From the NCBI RefSeq assembly GCF_009852415.1, contig NZ_WOXS01000002.1, positions 3,512,001-3,576,000 of the forward strand: a stretch of DNA of 64,000 nt. Reading direction: 5' to 3'. Made by a program: the position numbers and the translations under genes. This DNA comes from Streptomyces sp. Tu 3180 (GTDB lineage: Bacteria > Actinomycetota > Actinomycetes > Streptomycetales > Streptomycetaceae). Below are positions 54,797 through 62,201 of this stretch, in pieces. The notes beneath the pieces are model-generated. The model was given only the letters and a program-made list of their open reading frames with translations, was not told the origin of the DNA and did no database searches. Every line of letters starts with the position of its first letter. Within the stretch, counting starts at the first letter, position 1.

Positions 54797-57502
54797 TCAC
54801 AGCAGGCCGTCCCACATCTGCTCCAGCAGCACCGACCACCAGCTCTCCGGCGACCCCAGGGCCGCCGGGTCCAGCGCGGCCAGCTGGGCCTGGAAGTCCA
54901 CGGTCCAGCGGCCCGCCTGCTCCTGGTTCAGCCCGTACCGCAGCCGCCACATCCGGCCCAGCAGCGCCAGGCAGCGCGCGAACTCCGGCAGACCGGTGTT
55001 CACGAACTGCGGCGGCACGGGCGCCCCGCCCGGCCCCGCCTCCACCGGCACCGCGACGATGTGCGCCGTGCCGTACTGCACGCAGATCGCCTTGCCGAAG
55101 TCGCTGCCCATCACCAGGTACGAACCCGCGTCCGAGGCCGGCTGCACCCCCCGCTCGGCCGCCAGCTCCGCCAGCGTCGGCACCGGGCGGCCCGGCTGGG
55201 CCTGCGCCCAGAAGAACGGGCCCATGTCCAGCGGCAGCCCGGCCACCACCAGCGTGTGCGCCACGACCGGCGGCACCCCCTGCCGCGACACCGCCGCCTG
55301 CTCGAACCGGAACACCCCCGGCCCGAACGCCCCCGCCAGCTCCTGGGCGACGCCCTCCGGCGGGACCGGCGGGACCGGCTGCACCGGCGGCAGCGGCGCG
55401 CGCACCGGGGCCGGACGCGCCGGGCCGTCCGCCACCTGATGCAACTCACCCTGATGGGCCAGAAGTTGCCGCATGCCCTGCTGCCGGCTCGCGTGGTCCG
55501 TGCCGTACGGCGCGATGGACGTGATCCGCGCCTGCGGCCACTGCTCCCGGATCATCCGCGCGCAGTACGCGCCCGGCAGCTCGCACGACTCCAGCTCCGT
55601 GTGCAGCTCCAGCACCTGGTCCGGCGGCACGTTCATGGCGCGCAGCTCGTGGAAGATCTGCCACTCCGGGTGCGGCGTGCCCGGCGCCGAACGCCGGATC
55701 AGCTGCTGCTCGGAACCGTCCTGCGCGCGGTAGCGCAGCACGGCCTGGTAGCCGGGGCCGACGGTCGGCTGACCGGTGGGCTGCTGCGGATACCCGTACG
55801 CCGGCGGCTGCCCGGGCACGGGCGCGCCGTGCGGAGGCGCACCGGGAGCCACCGCACCGGGCGGCGTCCCCGGGACGCCGCCGGGCACGCCGGGAGGAGC
55901 CGGCGGCGGAGGCGCACCCGGAACCCCCGGGGCCCGCGGCGGCGGAGGCGTACCGGGACCGCCCACCGGGGGCGCGGCCAGCACCGTCTCCGCGTGGTGC
56001 ACGGGACCGCGCCCGCCCCCCGCGGCACCCGGAGCGCCGGGGGCGCCGGGGGCGCCGGGCGGCTGCGGCGCCCCGGGAGCACCCGGGGCGGCCGGGGCGC
56101 CGAGCGGGCCCGGGGGCTGCGGCGCGCCGGGCGCACCCGGACCCGTCCCGCCGGGGTCGGCGAACATCGTCGCGGCGTGGTGGACACCGCCCGGCGGCGT
56201 ACCGCCGGGCGCGTTCGGCGCCCCCGGGAAGGGCGGGGCCGGGACGCCCGGCGGAGGCGTCGCGGCACCCGGCGGCTGCGGACCCGGCGCGCCCCCGGGG
56301 CCCTGCGGGCCGTCGGGGCCGAGCGCCGACACCATCTGCGTCGGCACGTACCCGCCCGCCGGAGCGCCCGGCGCACCGGGCGCGGACGCGGGCGGCGGGG
56401 GTGTGCCGCCCGGCCGCGCGCCCGGCGTCCCCGGGGCGCCCGGCGGAGGCGGTGCCGTCGGAGCCGGACCGCGACGCGGCGGCGGTGTCGCCTTGCTGGT
56501 CGCGGCGTCGGCGATGTCCCCGGCGTGCGGCGGGAGCGGCCGCTCGGGAGCAGCCGGAGCAGCCGGAGCAGCCGGAGCAGCCGGAGCAGCCGGAGCAGCC
56601 GGAGGCGGCGTACTGCCCTGCGGCACACCGGCGGGCGGCGTCCCGGGCGCACCCGGCGGCGGCGTACCCGGTGCACCCGGCGGCGTACCCGGCACCCCCG
56701 CACCCTGCGAACCCCCGGGCGGCACGGGCGCGTCGGGCACCTGCAGCGCCGGTGCGACGGCCGTCGGCGGAAGCCCGCTGCCGCCCGACATCAGCGCCGT
56801 CTTGGCGTCCGGGGTCGCCGTGGGCGGCGGGGCGCCGTCGCCCGACTCGTTCAGCTGCGGGGCGAACACGGTCTCCGGCAACGGCACGGAGCGGTCCTCA
56901 CCGGCGTCGGCGTTGGTGTCCGTACCGGCCCACGGCGTCGCCCCGGCCGGCGCGCCGGCACCCGCCGGGGAGCCGCTCCCCCCGGCGGCGGGCCACGCCG
57001 CTCCGCTCCCCGCCCCGGCAGGCACACCCGGCACCGGAGTGCCGGCACCGGAAGCGGAGCCGGACCCGGACTCCGGGGAGCCCGCCCCCGCGGTCCCCGG
57101 GGCCGGACCCGAACCCTCCCCGCGCCGATCCGGGATCCCCAGCCGATCCGCCGCCTCCTGCAGCCACTCCGGCGGACTCAGCAGGAACGACGTCTGGTTC
57201 AGGTCCACCCGCGCCGCCGGCGCCGGCTCCGGCACCGCCTCGTCACGGCCGTACTCCTCCTCGTACCGGCGGATCACCTCGCCCACCGGCAGCGCCGGCC
57301 ACAGCGTCGCCTCACCGCTGTCACGGGCGATCACCAGCCGCTGCGCGCCCCCGTCCGAACGGGGCCCGTCCGCGCGGTCCTCCGCCCACACCACGAACCC
57401 GAGGTCGAACTCCCGCACCCGCACCTCACGGTGCTGGTACGCCGGCACGTCCCCGTTGACCCATTCCTCCGCGCGCTCCTGCGCCTGCGCGAACGTCACC
57501 AT
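54797..57502 (-). CDS. Imm35-like, proline-rich, nucleotide-deaminase and SUKH-4 multidomain protein
   Basis: Protein of 901 residues without a signal peptide. The N-terminal domain (about 1-85) reads VTFAQAQERAEEWVNGDVPA and EFDLGFVVWAEDR, resembling immunity protein 35/YrhB-like domains. A low-complexity linker (about 120-590) is rich in Pro-Gly-Ala, with an exact 9-bp DNA repeat at 56551-56604 encoding AAP units. A deaminase-fold domain (about 590-690) has WQIFHELRAMNVPPDQVL, then HTE (His634, Glu636) and C640-x6-C647 in ESCELPGAYCARMIREQWP, the zinc ligands of the actinobacterial toxin-deaminase type. The rest (about 730-901) is a SUKH-4 immunity-like domain (VVAHTLVVAGLPLDMGPFF, LRYGLNQEQAGRWTVDF). 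It lies nine bases after the WHH-SUKH gene, so they form an operon. Confidence 0.85.
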   Translation of the reverse strand: MVTFAQAQERAEEWVNGDVPAYQHREVRVREFDLGFVVWAEDRADGPRSDGGAQRLVIARDSGEATLWPALPVGEVIRRYEEEYGRDEAVPEPAPAARVDLNQTSFLLSPPEWLQEAADRLGIPDRRGEGSGPAPGTAGAGSPESGSGSASGAGTPVPGVPAGAGSGAAWPAAGGSGSPAGAGAPAGATPWAGTDTNADAGEDRSVPLPETVFAPQLNESGDGAPPPTATPDAKTALMSGGSGLPPTAVAPALQVPDAPVPPGGSQGAGVPGTPPGAPGTPPPGAPGTPPAGVPQGSTPPPAAPAAPAAPAAPAAPAAPERPLPPHAGDIADAATSKATPPPRRGPAPTAPPPPGAPGTPGARPGGTPPPPASAPGAPGAPAGGYVPTQMVSALGPDGPQGPGGAPGPQPPGAATPPPGVPAPPFPGAPNAPGGTPPGGVHHAATMFADPGGTGPGAPGAPQPPGPLGAPAAPGAPGAPQPPGAPGAPGAPGAAGGGRGPVHHAETVLAAPPVGGPGTPPPPRAPGVPGAPPPPAPPGVPGGVPGTPPGAVAPGAPPHGAPVPGQPPAYGYPQQPTGQPTVGPGYQAVLRYRAQDGSEQQLIRRSAPGTPHPEWQIFHELRAMNVPPDQVLELHTELESCELPGAYCARMIREQWPQARITSIAPYGTDHASRQQGMRQLLAHQGELHQVADGPARPAPVRAPLPPVQPVPPVPPEGVAQELAGAFGPGVFRFEQAAVSRQGVPPVVAHTLVVAGLPLDMGPFFWAQAQPGRPVPTLAELAAERGVQPASDAGSYLVMGSDFGKAICVQYGTAHIVAVPVEAGPGGAPVPPQFVNTGLPEFARCLALLGRMWRLRYGLNQEQAGRWTVDFQAQLAALDPAALGSPESWWSVLLEQMWDGLL
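56551..56604. repeat. Six tandem copies of CAGCCGGAG inside a coding region
   Basis: Exact 9-bp units encode Ala-Ala-Pro repeats in the proline-rich linker of the deaminase/SUKH-4 protein. Because the unit is a multiple of three, copy-number change alters linker length without breaking the frame. Confidence 0.9.
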
Positions 57503-57511
57503 CGCCGAAGC

Positions 57512-58531
57512 TCACTCCCCCGCGGAAGAAACCGGAACGGCACGCGCGAACCCGCCGTCCACCATCAGATTCGCCACCGTCTCCAGCTCCGGCGGAGACC
57601 CCGCCAGACGCGACAGGAACGCGTCGAAGTCGTCACCGCACGGCAGCAGCAGCCGCTCCACCCGCTCGGCCGGCGGCCACGACGGATCCACGTCCCGCGC
57701 GTCGTCGTACGCGCAGAACCACACCGAACCCACCCGGTCGCCCTTCACCTTCACGGCCAGCAGACCGCCCTGCACGAAACCGACGCACAGATAGTCCTTG
57801 GTGAGGTGGTCGCGCAGACACTTGTTGACGTACACCAGGTCGTTGACCGCCGCCTCGTCCCGCACCGTGAAGAACGGCTGGTCGACCAGCAGCCCCAACT
57901 CCGCGTCCAGCGCCGTCCCCACCGGCGCGCAACCGCCCGCCGCCTTCAGGAACGACCGGTACGCGCCCGGCAGCCGGTACCCGAGGTCCTCCTCGACCCC
58001 CAGCACCTGCGACTCCGACACCGCCACGCCCGACTTCGGCAGCCCGAAGTGCGCCGGACGGGTCTCCTGCAACGGCCGCGTACCGCGCTTGTCCTGGTCC
58101 ACGTTCGCCGTCGCCACCCCGCCGTGGTGCCGCAGCAGCGCCTTCACCTCGACCGGCACCAGCTCCAGCCGCCGCGACCCCACCACGTGGTGCCACGTCC
58201 AGCCGTGCGGCGTCGCCACCGCCGGCACCGTGTCCCACAACGCGTGACCGCTCGCCGCCAACGCCGCGTTCGCCGACACGTAGTCCGTCAACCGCAACTC
58301 GTCGACGCCGAAACCCTCCGGCGGCTCCGCGACCTCCGCGGCCGCCCGCGCGTAAGGGGAGAAGTCGGGGTAACCGTGCTCGTCCACCCGCACCCCTCTC
58401 GGGTGACGGGCCGCCCGCACCGGATCCGGGAAGTGCACGACCTGCCCGGCGTAGGCCGCGTTCGGCGGCGCGGCTTGTCCCCCGGTCCGGCGGCCGGGAG
58501 GTACCCCCAGCCCGAGCCGACCTGTCGTCAT
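57512..58531 (-). CDS. WHH (HNH/endonuclease VII) nuclease-like domain fused to an SMI1/SUKH domain
   Basis: Protein of 339 residues, soluble, no signal peptide. The N-terminal part (about 25-140) reads VVHFPDPVRAARHPRGVRVDEHGYPDFSPYA (in two adjoining pieces) and then VPAVATPHGWTWHHVVGSRR with W113-H114-H115, LELVPVEVKALLRHHGGVA with further His at 135-136. This is the pattern of the WHH toxin nuclease of the HNH/ENDO VII superfamily. The C-terminal half (about 165-300) is SUKH-1/SMI1-KNR4: LGVEEDLGYRLPGAYRSFLK, YDDARDVDPSWPPAERVERL and PCGDDFDAFLSRL. Toxin-like and immunity-like domains are thus in one chain. The ATG at 58531 starts the operon with the deaminase/SUKH-4 gene, divergent from the YwqJ-deaminase gene. 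Confidence 0.85.
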   Translation of the reverse strand: MTTGRLGLGVPPGRRTGGQAAPPNAAYAGQVVHFPDPVRAARHPRGVRVDEHGYPDFSPYARAAAEVAEPPEGFGVDELRLTDYVSANAALAASGHALWDTVPAVATPHGWTWHHVVGSRRLELVPVEVKALLRHHGGVATANVDQDKRGTRPLQETRPAHFGLPKSGVAVSESQVLGVEEDLGYRLPGAYRSFLKAAGGCAPVGTALDAELGLLVDQPFFTVRDEAAVNDLVYVNKCLRDHLTKDYLCVGFVQGGLLAVKVKGDRVGSVWFCAYDDARDVDPSWPPAERVERLLLPCGDDFDAFLSRLAGSPPELETVANLMVDGGFARAVPVSSAGE

Positions 58532-58714
58532 GGCGGTTGCCCCCTGCGGCATTCTGTACGCCCCCGCCGGCCGGCTCCGGCCGTCACGGAACGTATTCGA
58601 CTGTCACGTCTGTCCCTACTGCTTACCGCCACGACCCCCGCGGTGTCCCGCACGCACCACCGCGCGGATCACCGCATGGATCGCGGTGCCGACAGCCTAT
58701 GCGGTACGACGACA

Positions 58715-58738
58715 CCGGTCACCGGCACCGGTGACCGG
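58715..58738. promoter_or_regulatory. Long perfect palindrome in the shared promoter region of the toxin/immunity-type island
   Basis: Arms CCGGTCACCGG and CCGGTGACCGG are exact complements separated by CA. The site is almost midway between the divergent starts at 58531 and 58883. Nearby CCGTGAC and CCGTCAC elements (58747-58780) may be further half-sites. No regulator gene is adjacent. The rest of 58532-58882 holds no gene I can support. Confidence 0.6.
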
Positions 58739-58882
58739 CCCCTCCGCTTCCGTGACCAACCGTCACCCTCCCGTGACAGCCCGCCCAAACCCGGGCGTGT
58801 CGCCCCGCCCCAGCTTCCGCATCGGCCACGGCGTTTGGCACCCTGTGACCTCCGAGGGGATGCTCGGGAGGGAAAGACGATC

Positions 58883-59458
58883 ATGAACGTGACACAAACG
58901 GGGACGCACACCGGCCCGTCCGGCGACCCCCGATCCGGCGACCCCCGCATCGGAAGCCCTCGCACCGGCGACCCCCGGTCCGGCGACCCCCGCATCGGCT
59001 GGAGCGCCACCGACGGCATCCACGTCCCCGGCCTGCGCCACCGCCGCGACGGCATCCTCCCCACCATCGCCGCCGCCCTCTCCGTCCGCGGCGCCACCCT
59101 CACCGGCACCGCCGCCCGCGGCGACACGCCCCCCGCCCTGCACCCCCTCGTCCAGGACTTCCTCGACGCCCTCACCAGCACCCAGCGCGACCGCTTCACC
59201 GGCCGCTGCGCCGAGACCATCCTCATCTCCCGGCACATCGCCGCCGCCGACGCCGCACGCAGCAAACGCGCCGCGCGCAGACCCATGACCAACGGCGAGG
59301 CCCGCAGATCCCTCAAACACGCCAAACTCACCGCCCGCCGCATCCGTGAGGACGGCGACCCCCTGCACGGCACCTTCGCCGCCCCCTGCCGCGCCTGCAC
59401 CGCGCTCAGCGCCCACTTCGGCGTCCGCATCGTCGACCCGGCCGCCACCGACGGCTGA
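58883..59458 (+). CDS. YwqJ-type nucleic acid/nucleotide deaminase-fold protein
   Basis: Protein of 191 residues with no signal peptide. After an N-terminal tail with SGDPR repeats (residues 13-38, encoded by near-identical 15-bp DNA repeats) comes a deaminase-fold domain (about 50-185): LHPLVQDFLDALTSTQRDRF, then GRCAETILIS with Cys109-Ala-Glu111 (zinc ligand and proton shuttle), TNGEARRSLKHAKLTARRIR, and APCRACTALSAHFGV with Cys169 and Cys172. This is the YwqJ class of bacterial toxin-type deaminases. Catalytic residues look intact. GGAGGGAAAG precedes the ATG. The SUKH-3 gene follows after 51 bases and is the likely partner. Confidence 0.87.
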   Translation: MNVTQTGTHTGPSGDPRSGDPRIGSPRTGDPRSGDPRIGWSATDGIHVPGLRHRRDGILPTIAAALSVRGATLTGTAARGDTPPALHPLVQDFLDALTSTQRDRFTGRCAETILISRHIAAADAARSKRAARRPMTNGEARRSLKHAKLTARRIREDGDPLHGTFAAPCRACTALSAHFGVRIVDPAATDG

Positions 59459-59509
59459 CCGGCCCCCTCCCCGGTCACCACTCCACGACCACCGACGAAC
59501 CAAGGGCAG

Positions 59510-60043
59510 ATGCACACCGACCGCACCTCCTCCCCCAAGTCCCCGACTCCGCTCGGACAGGGGGTGACCCCGCCCCGCTTCGCCGTCCCCGTCGACGCCG
59601 CCCTGCGCGCCGCCGGATGGCGACCCGGGCGCTGGGACATCAAGCAGGCCGAGATCTGGGCCGACACCCTGCGCGACCACGCCTCACCCGCCGGGCACCG
59701 CCACACCGTCTTCCCCGCGGCCGTCGAGGCCTGGGCCGAATTCGGCGGACTCCGCATCAACCCCACCGGCCCCGGCCGCCAGATCGCCCCCGCCGCCCTC
59801 GACCTCGACCCGCTGCACGGCCTCCACATGGCCCGCACCCTCGGCGACCTCGGCCGCGCCCTCGGCACCGAGGTCTGCCCCCTCGGCGCCGAGACCGACA
59901 CCCAGGCCCTCCTGGCCATCGACGCCCACGGCCGCGTCTACACCCTCGACCACACCGGCGACTGGTACCTCGGCCCCGACATCGACCGGGCCCTCGCCGC
60001 CCTCGTCTCCGGCATCCAGCCCGTACGCCTCACCGCCGGCTGA
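59510..60043 (+). CDS. SUKH-3 family immunity-like protein
   Basis: Soluble protein of 177 residues matching SUKH-3: FAVPVDAALRAAGWRPGRW, FPAAVEAWAEFGGLRINPTGPG, LHGLHMARTLGDLGRALG, CPLGAETDTQALLAIDAHGRVYTLDHTGDWYLGPDIDRALAAL. Members of the SUKH superfamily neutralise diverse nuclease and deaminase toxins in contact-dependent and polymorphic toxin systems. It lies directly after the YwqJ-type deaminase gene, so it is the presumed immunity or regulatory partner. AAGGGC lies just before the ATG at 59510. It converges with the sensor kinase gene. Confidence 0.88.
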   Translation: MHTDRTSSPKSPTPLGQGVTPPRFAVPVDAALRAAGWRPGRWDIKQAEIWADTLRDHASPAGHRHTVFPAAVEAWAEFGGLRINPTGPGRQIAPAALDLDPLHGLHMARTLGDLGRALGTEVCPLGAETDTQALLAIDAHGRVYTLDHTGDWYLGPDIDRALAALVSGIQPVRLTAG

Positions 60044-60103
60044 CCGCCCCGCCGCCCGGCCCCCACCGGGACACGGCACCGGACCCACGGCGCCGCACCG
60101 GCA

Positions 60104-61432
60104 CTACGACGCCGGGATCACCGCCGACACCCGGAAGCCCCCCGCCTCCGTCGGCCCCGACACGAACACCCCGCCCAGCGCCGACACCCGCTCCTTCATC
60201 CCCACCAGACCGTTCCCCCCGGACGGCAACCGCGCCGACGACGCGGCCTCCGGCGGCGGCTCGTTCTCCACCTGCATCGCGATCTCCGACACCCGGTGCG
60301 CGAGCCGCACGTACGTCTTCGCGCCCGCCGCGTGCTTGTGGACGTTCGTCAACGCCTCCTGCACCACCCGGTACGCCGTCGACTCCACCTCCCGCGCATA
60401 CGGGCGGACCTCCCCCTCGACCGACAGGTCCACGACCATCCCGGCAGCCGCCGACTGTCCCACCAGCTCGTCGATCTCCGACAGACACGGCCCCTCGGCC
60501 GCGCCCTCGGCCCCGCTCCCCGACTCGTCCACCGCCCGCGACGCGGCAGCCGCGGCGGCCGCCCCCACCGCCGCCAACGGCACCGACGCCCGCTCCCTGC
60601 GCCCGGCACCCTCCGTACCGGCCCGCAGCACCCCGAGCATCTCCCGCAACTCCGTCAGCGCCTGCCGGCCCATGTCCCCCACCAGCGCGGCGTTCCGCAC
60701 CGCCTTCTCGGGGTCCTTGCGCGCCACCGCCTGCAACGCCGCCGCGTGCACCACCATCAGGCTCACCCGGTGCGCGACCACGTCGTGCATCTCACGGGCG
60801 ATCCGCGTCCGCTCCTCGCTGCGCGCCCACTCGGCCCGCTCCTCCGCCCGCTCCGCGAGCAGCTGGAGCTCCCGCTCCAGGCTGTCCGCCCGCTCCCGCA
60901 GGCTCTCCATCAGCCGCCGCCGCGCCCCGACGTACAGACCCAGCAGCAACGGAGGGGCCGTCACCCCCAACGAGGTCGTGACGGCCGCGAACGGCACGAT
61001 CCAGTCCCCGATCTCCAGGTCCTCCCGCGCGATGTCCTGCCGCACCCGCACGAACATCACGATCAGCGTCCCCACCAGCTGCATCCCGGCCAGCGAGGCG
61101 ATGATCCGACGCGGCACCTCCGAAGCGGCCAGCGAGTACAGGCCGACGATGCCCAGCAGGAAGCCCATCGCCGCCGGCGTCACCGCGACCGCCACCAGCA
61201 CCACCGCGATCGGCCACTTCCGCCGCACCAGCAGCACGGAACCGGCCAGCAGGCCGAAGACCACCCCCGCGGCCACCGGGAGCCCCGCCTCCCGCGCGAA
61301 CGGGACCCCCTCCAGCCCGCACTCCACGGCGGACGCCGCCGCGAGGCTCACATCGAGCACGGCACTGCGCCGCCTGGCCCACCACCACGGCCCGCCCCGG
61401 ACCGTCACATGCTCTTCCCCCGTCGTGGTCAT
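60104..61432 (-). CDS. Orphan two-component sensor histidine kinase (HisKA_3/NarL type)
   Basis: Membrane histidine kinase of 442 residues. Several hydrophobic segments fill the first 170 residues (PVAAGVVFGLLAGSVLL, AVVLVAVAVTPAAMGFLLGIVG, FAAVTTSLGVTAPPLLLGLYVG). A coiled region (LMESLRERADSLERELQLLAERA) leads to the dimerisation/phosphoacceptor helix RTRIAREMHDVVAHRVSLMVVHA. The ATPase domain follows, with VVQEALTNVHKHA (N-box) and GNGLVGMKERVSALGG (G-box). An unusual Ala-rich insert (VGAAAAAAASRAVDESGSGAEG) lies between them. No response regulator is adjacent. The ATG at 61432 has GGAG only two bases away; GTG at 61408 is an alternative. Confidence 0.9.
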   Translation of the reverse strand: MTTTGEEHVTVRGGPWWWARRRSAVLDVSLAAASAVECGLEGVPFAREAGLPVAAGVVFGLLAGSVLLVRRKWPIAVVLVAVAVTPAAMGFLLGIVGLYSLAASEVPRRIIASLAGMQLVGTLIVMFVRVRQDIAREDLEIGDWIVPFAAVTTSLGVTAPPLLLGLYVGARRRLMESLRERADSLERELQLLAERAEERAEWARSEERTRIAREMHDVVAHRVSLMVVHAAALQAVARKDPEKAVRNAALVGDMGRQALTELREMLGVLRAGTEGAGRRERASVPLAAVGAAAAAAASRAVDESGSGAEGAAEGPCLSEIDELVGQSAAAGMVVDLSVEGEVRPYAREVESTAYRVVQEALTNVHKHAAGAKTYVRLAHRVSEIAMQVENEPPPEAASSARLPSGGNGLVGMKERVSALGGVFVSGPTEAGGFRVSAVIPAS

Positions 61433-61533
61433 GTCTCCAGCCTACGGGCGCACGGCGCCGCTTTTCCGGCGAGTTTCCACGCCCGGACCCCACCACACGG
61501 GGTGACCGTTCGGATGCGGTACGGCCCGAAATC

Positions 61534-61565
61534 CCTCGAACTGCTGAATCGGTCATCGTTCGAGG
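61534..61565. promoter_or_regulatory. Inverted repeat between the kinase gene and the gene remnant
   Basis: CCTCGAAC (61534-61541) and GTTCGAGG (61558-61565) are perfect 8-bp arms with a 16-base spacer, 30 bases before the remnant's ATG. It could be a leftover operator of the decayed gene. Confidence 0.35.
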
Positions 61566-61593
61566 AAGGAAGCGGGCATTCCGCCCGGACGGC

Positions 61594-61970
61594 ATGCCTG
61601 TGACACATGCATCCGGCGGATCCGCCGGCTTCGAGAACCCGCGGGAGCGGGCGGTGGCACTGCGGCGAGCGGGCCACAGCCTCCGGCGGATCCGCGACGA
61701 GCTGAAGATCTACGACGACGACGTCCCCGACCGGCCGGTGAAGGGCGAAGCACCGCCGGCCCGGACGAAGCGCCCGAACGCGAAGGACGACCTGCGGAAG
61801 AAGACGAGAGGGCCCGGCTCCGGAACCGGACGTACGGCCGCCGCGAGAACGCCGGCGCGTCCTGCCGGGGCCGCTCGGCGCCGAAGTCCTGAGGGGTGCC
61901 GACTCGTACCGTCGCGTCGAGGGCTCCTGGTACGGCATAGTAGAGGCGGCGTGCGAAGCCGATCAATCAA
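61594..61970 (+). pseudogene. Remnant of an HTH/homing-endonuclease-like Streptomyces gene, internally deleted and frameshifted
   Basis: The first 70 codons read MPVTHASGGSAGFENPRERA, VALRRAGHSLRRIRDELKIY and KRPNAKDDLRKK, matching the N-terminal HTH part of a multicopy Streptomyces family. The frame then turns into Arg/Pro-rich sequence. Pieces of the family's C-terminus occur in other frames: RRENAGASCRG (about 61845-61875) and LRGADSYRRVEGSWYGIVEA (about 61890-61950), which resembles the usual ending with LYRRIEGAWYGIV. The middle of the gene, several hundred bases, is therefore missing. It ends next to tRNA-Gln. The family resemblance is from memory and should be checked by a search. Confidence 0.65.
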
Positions 61971-61992
61971 ATCGGACACAGCACCCAAGCGA

Positions 61993-62063
61993 TCCCGGAT
62001 CGTCTAAGGGCAGGACAAACGGTTTTGGTCCGTTGAATGAGGGTTCGAATCCTTCTCCGGGAG
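61993..62063 (+). tRNA. tRNA-Gln(UUG)
   Basis: Cloverleaf of 71 nt: acceptor TCCCGGA/TCCGGGA, D-arm GTCTAAGGGCAGGAC, anticodon stem AACGG/CCGTT with loop TTTTGGT giving UUG, and T-loop GGTTCGAATCC. CCA is not encoded. It lies 138 bases upstream of glmU on the same strand. Confidence 0.95.
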
Positions 62064-62201
62064 CTCACCGCACACCTCACGTTCCTTCGGGTCCTGACCG
62101 GCCGATCCCCGGTCAGGGCCCGCTCTCATGTCCCCTCCGAAACACCCCGGTATCCTGCGGATGTCCATCCCCCACCCCCATCCACAGCCGAAGGGCATCC
62201 C

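Noticed and set aside
53753..58882. Long plus-strand frame running into the YwqJ-deaminase gene
   Set aside because: Only the part from 58883 has domain motifs and a ribosome site; the upstream part is the antisense of the coiled-coil and SUKH genes.
61594..62007. Intact 137-residue protein before tRNA-Gln
   Set aside because: Only the first 70 codons look like a real domain; the frame then runs into Arg-rich sequence and the tRNA, while C-terminal family pieces sit in other frames, so it is called a remnant.
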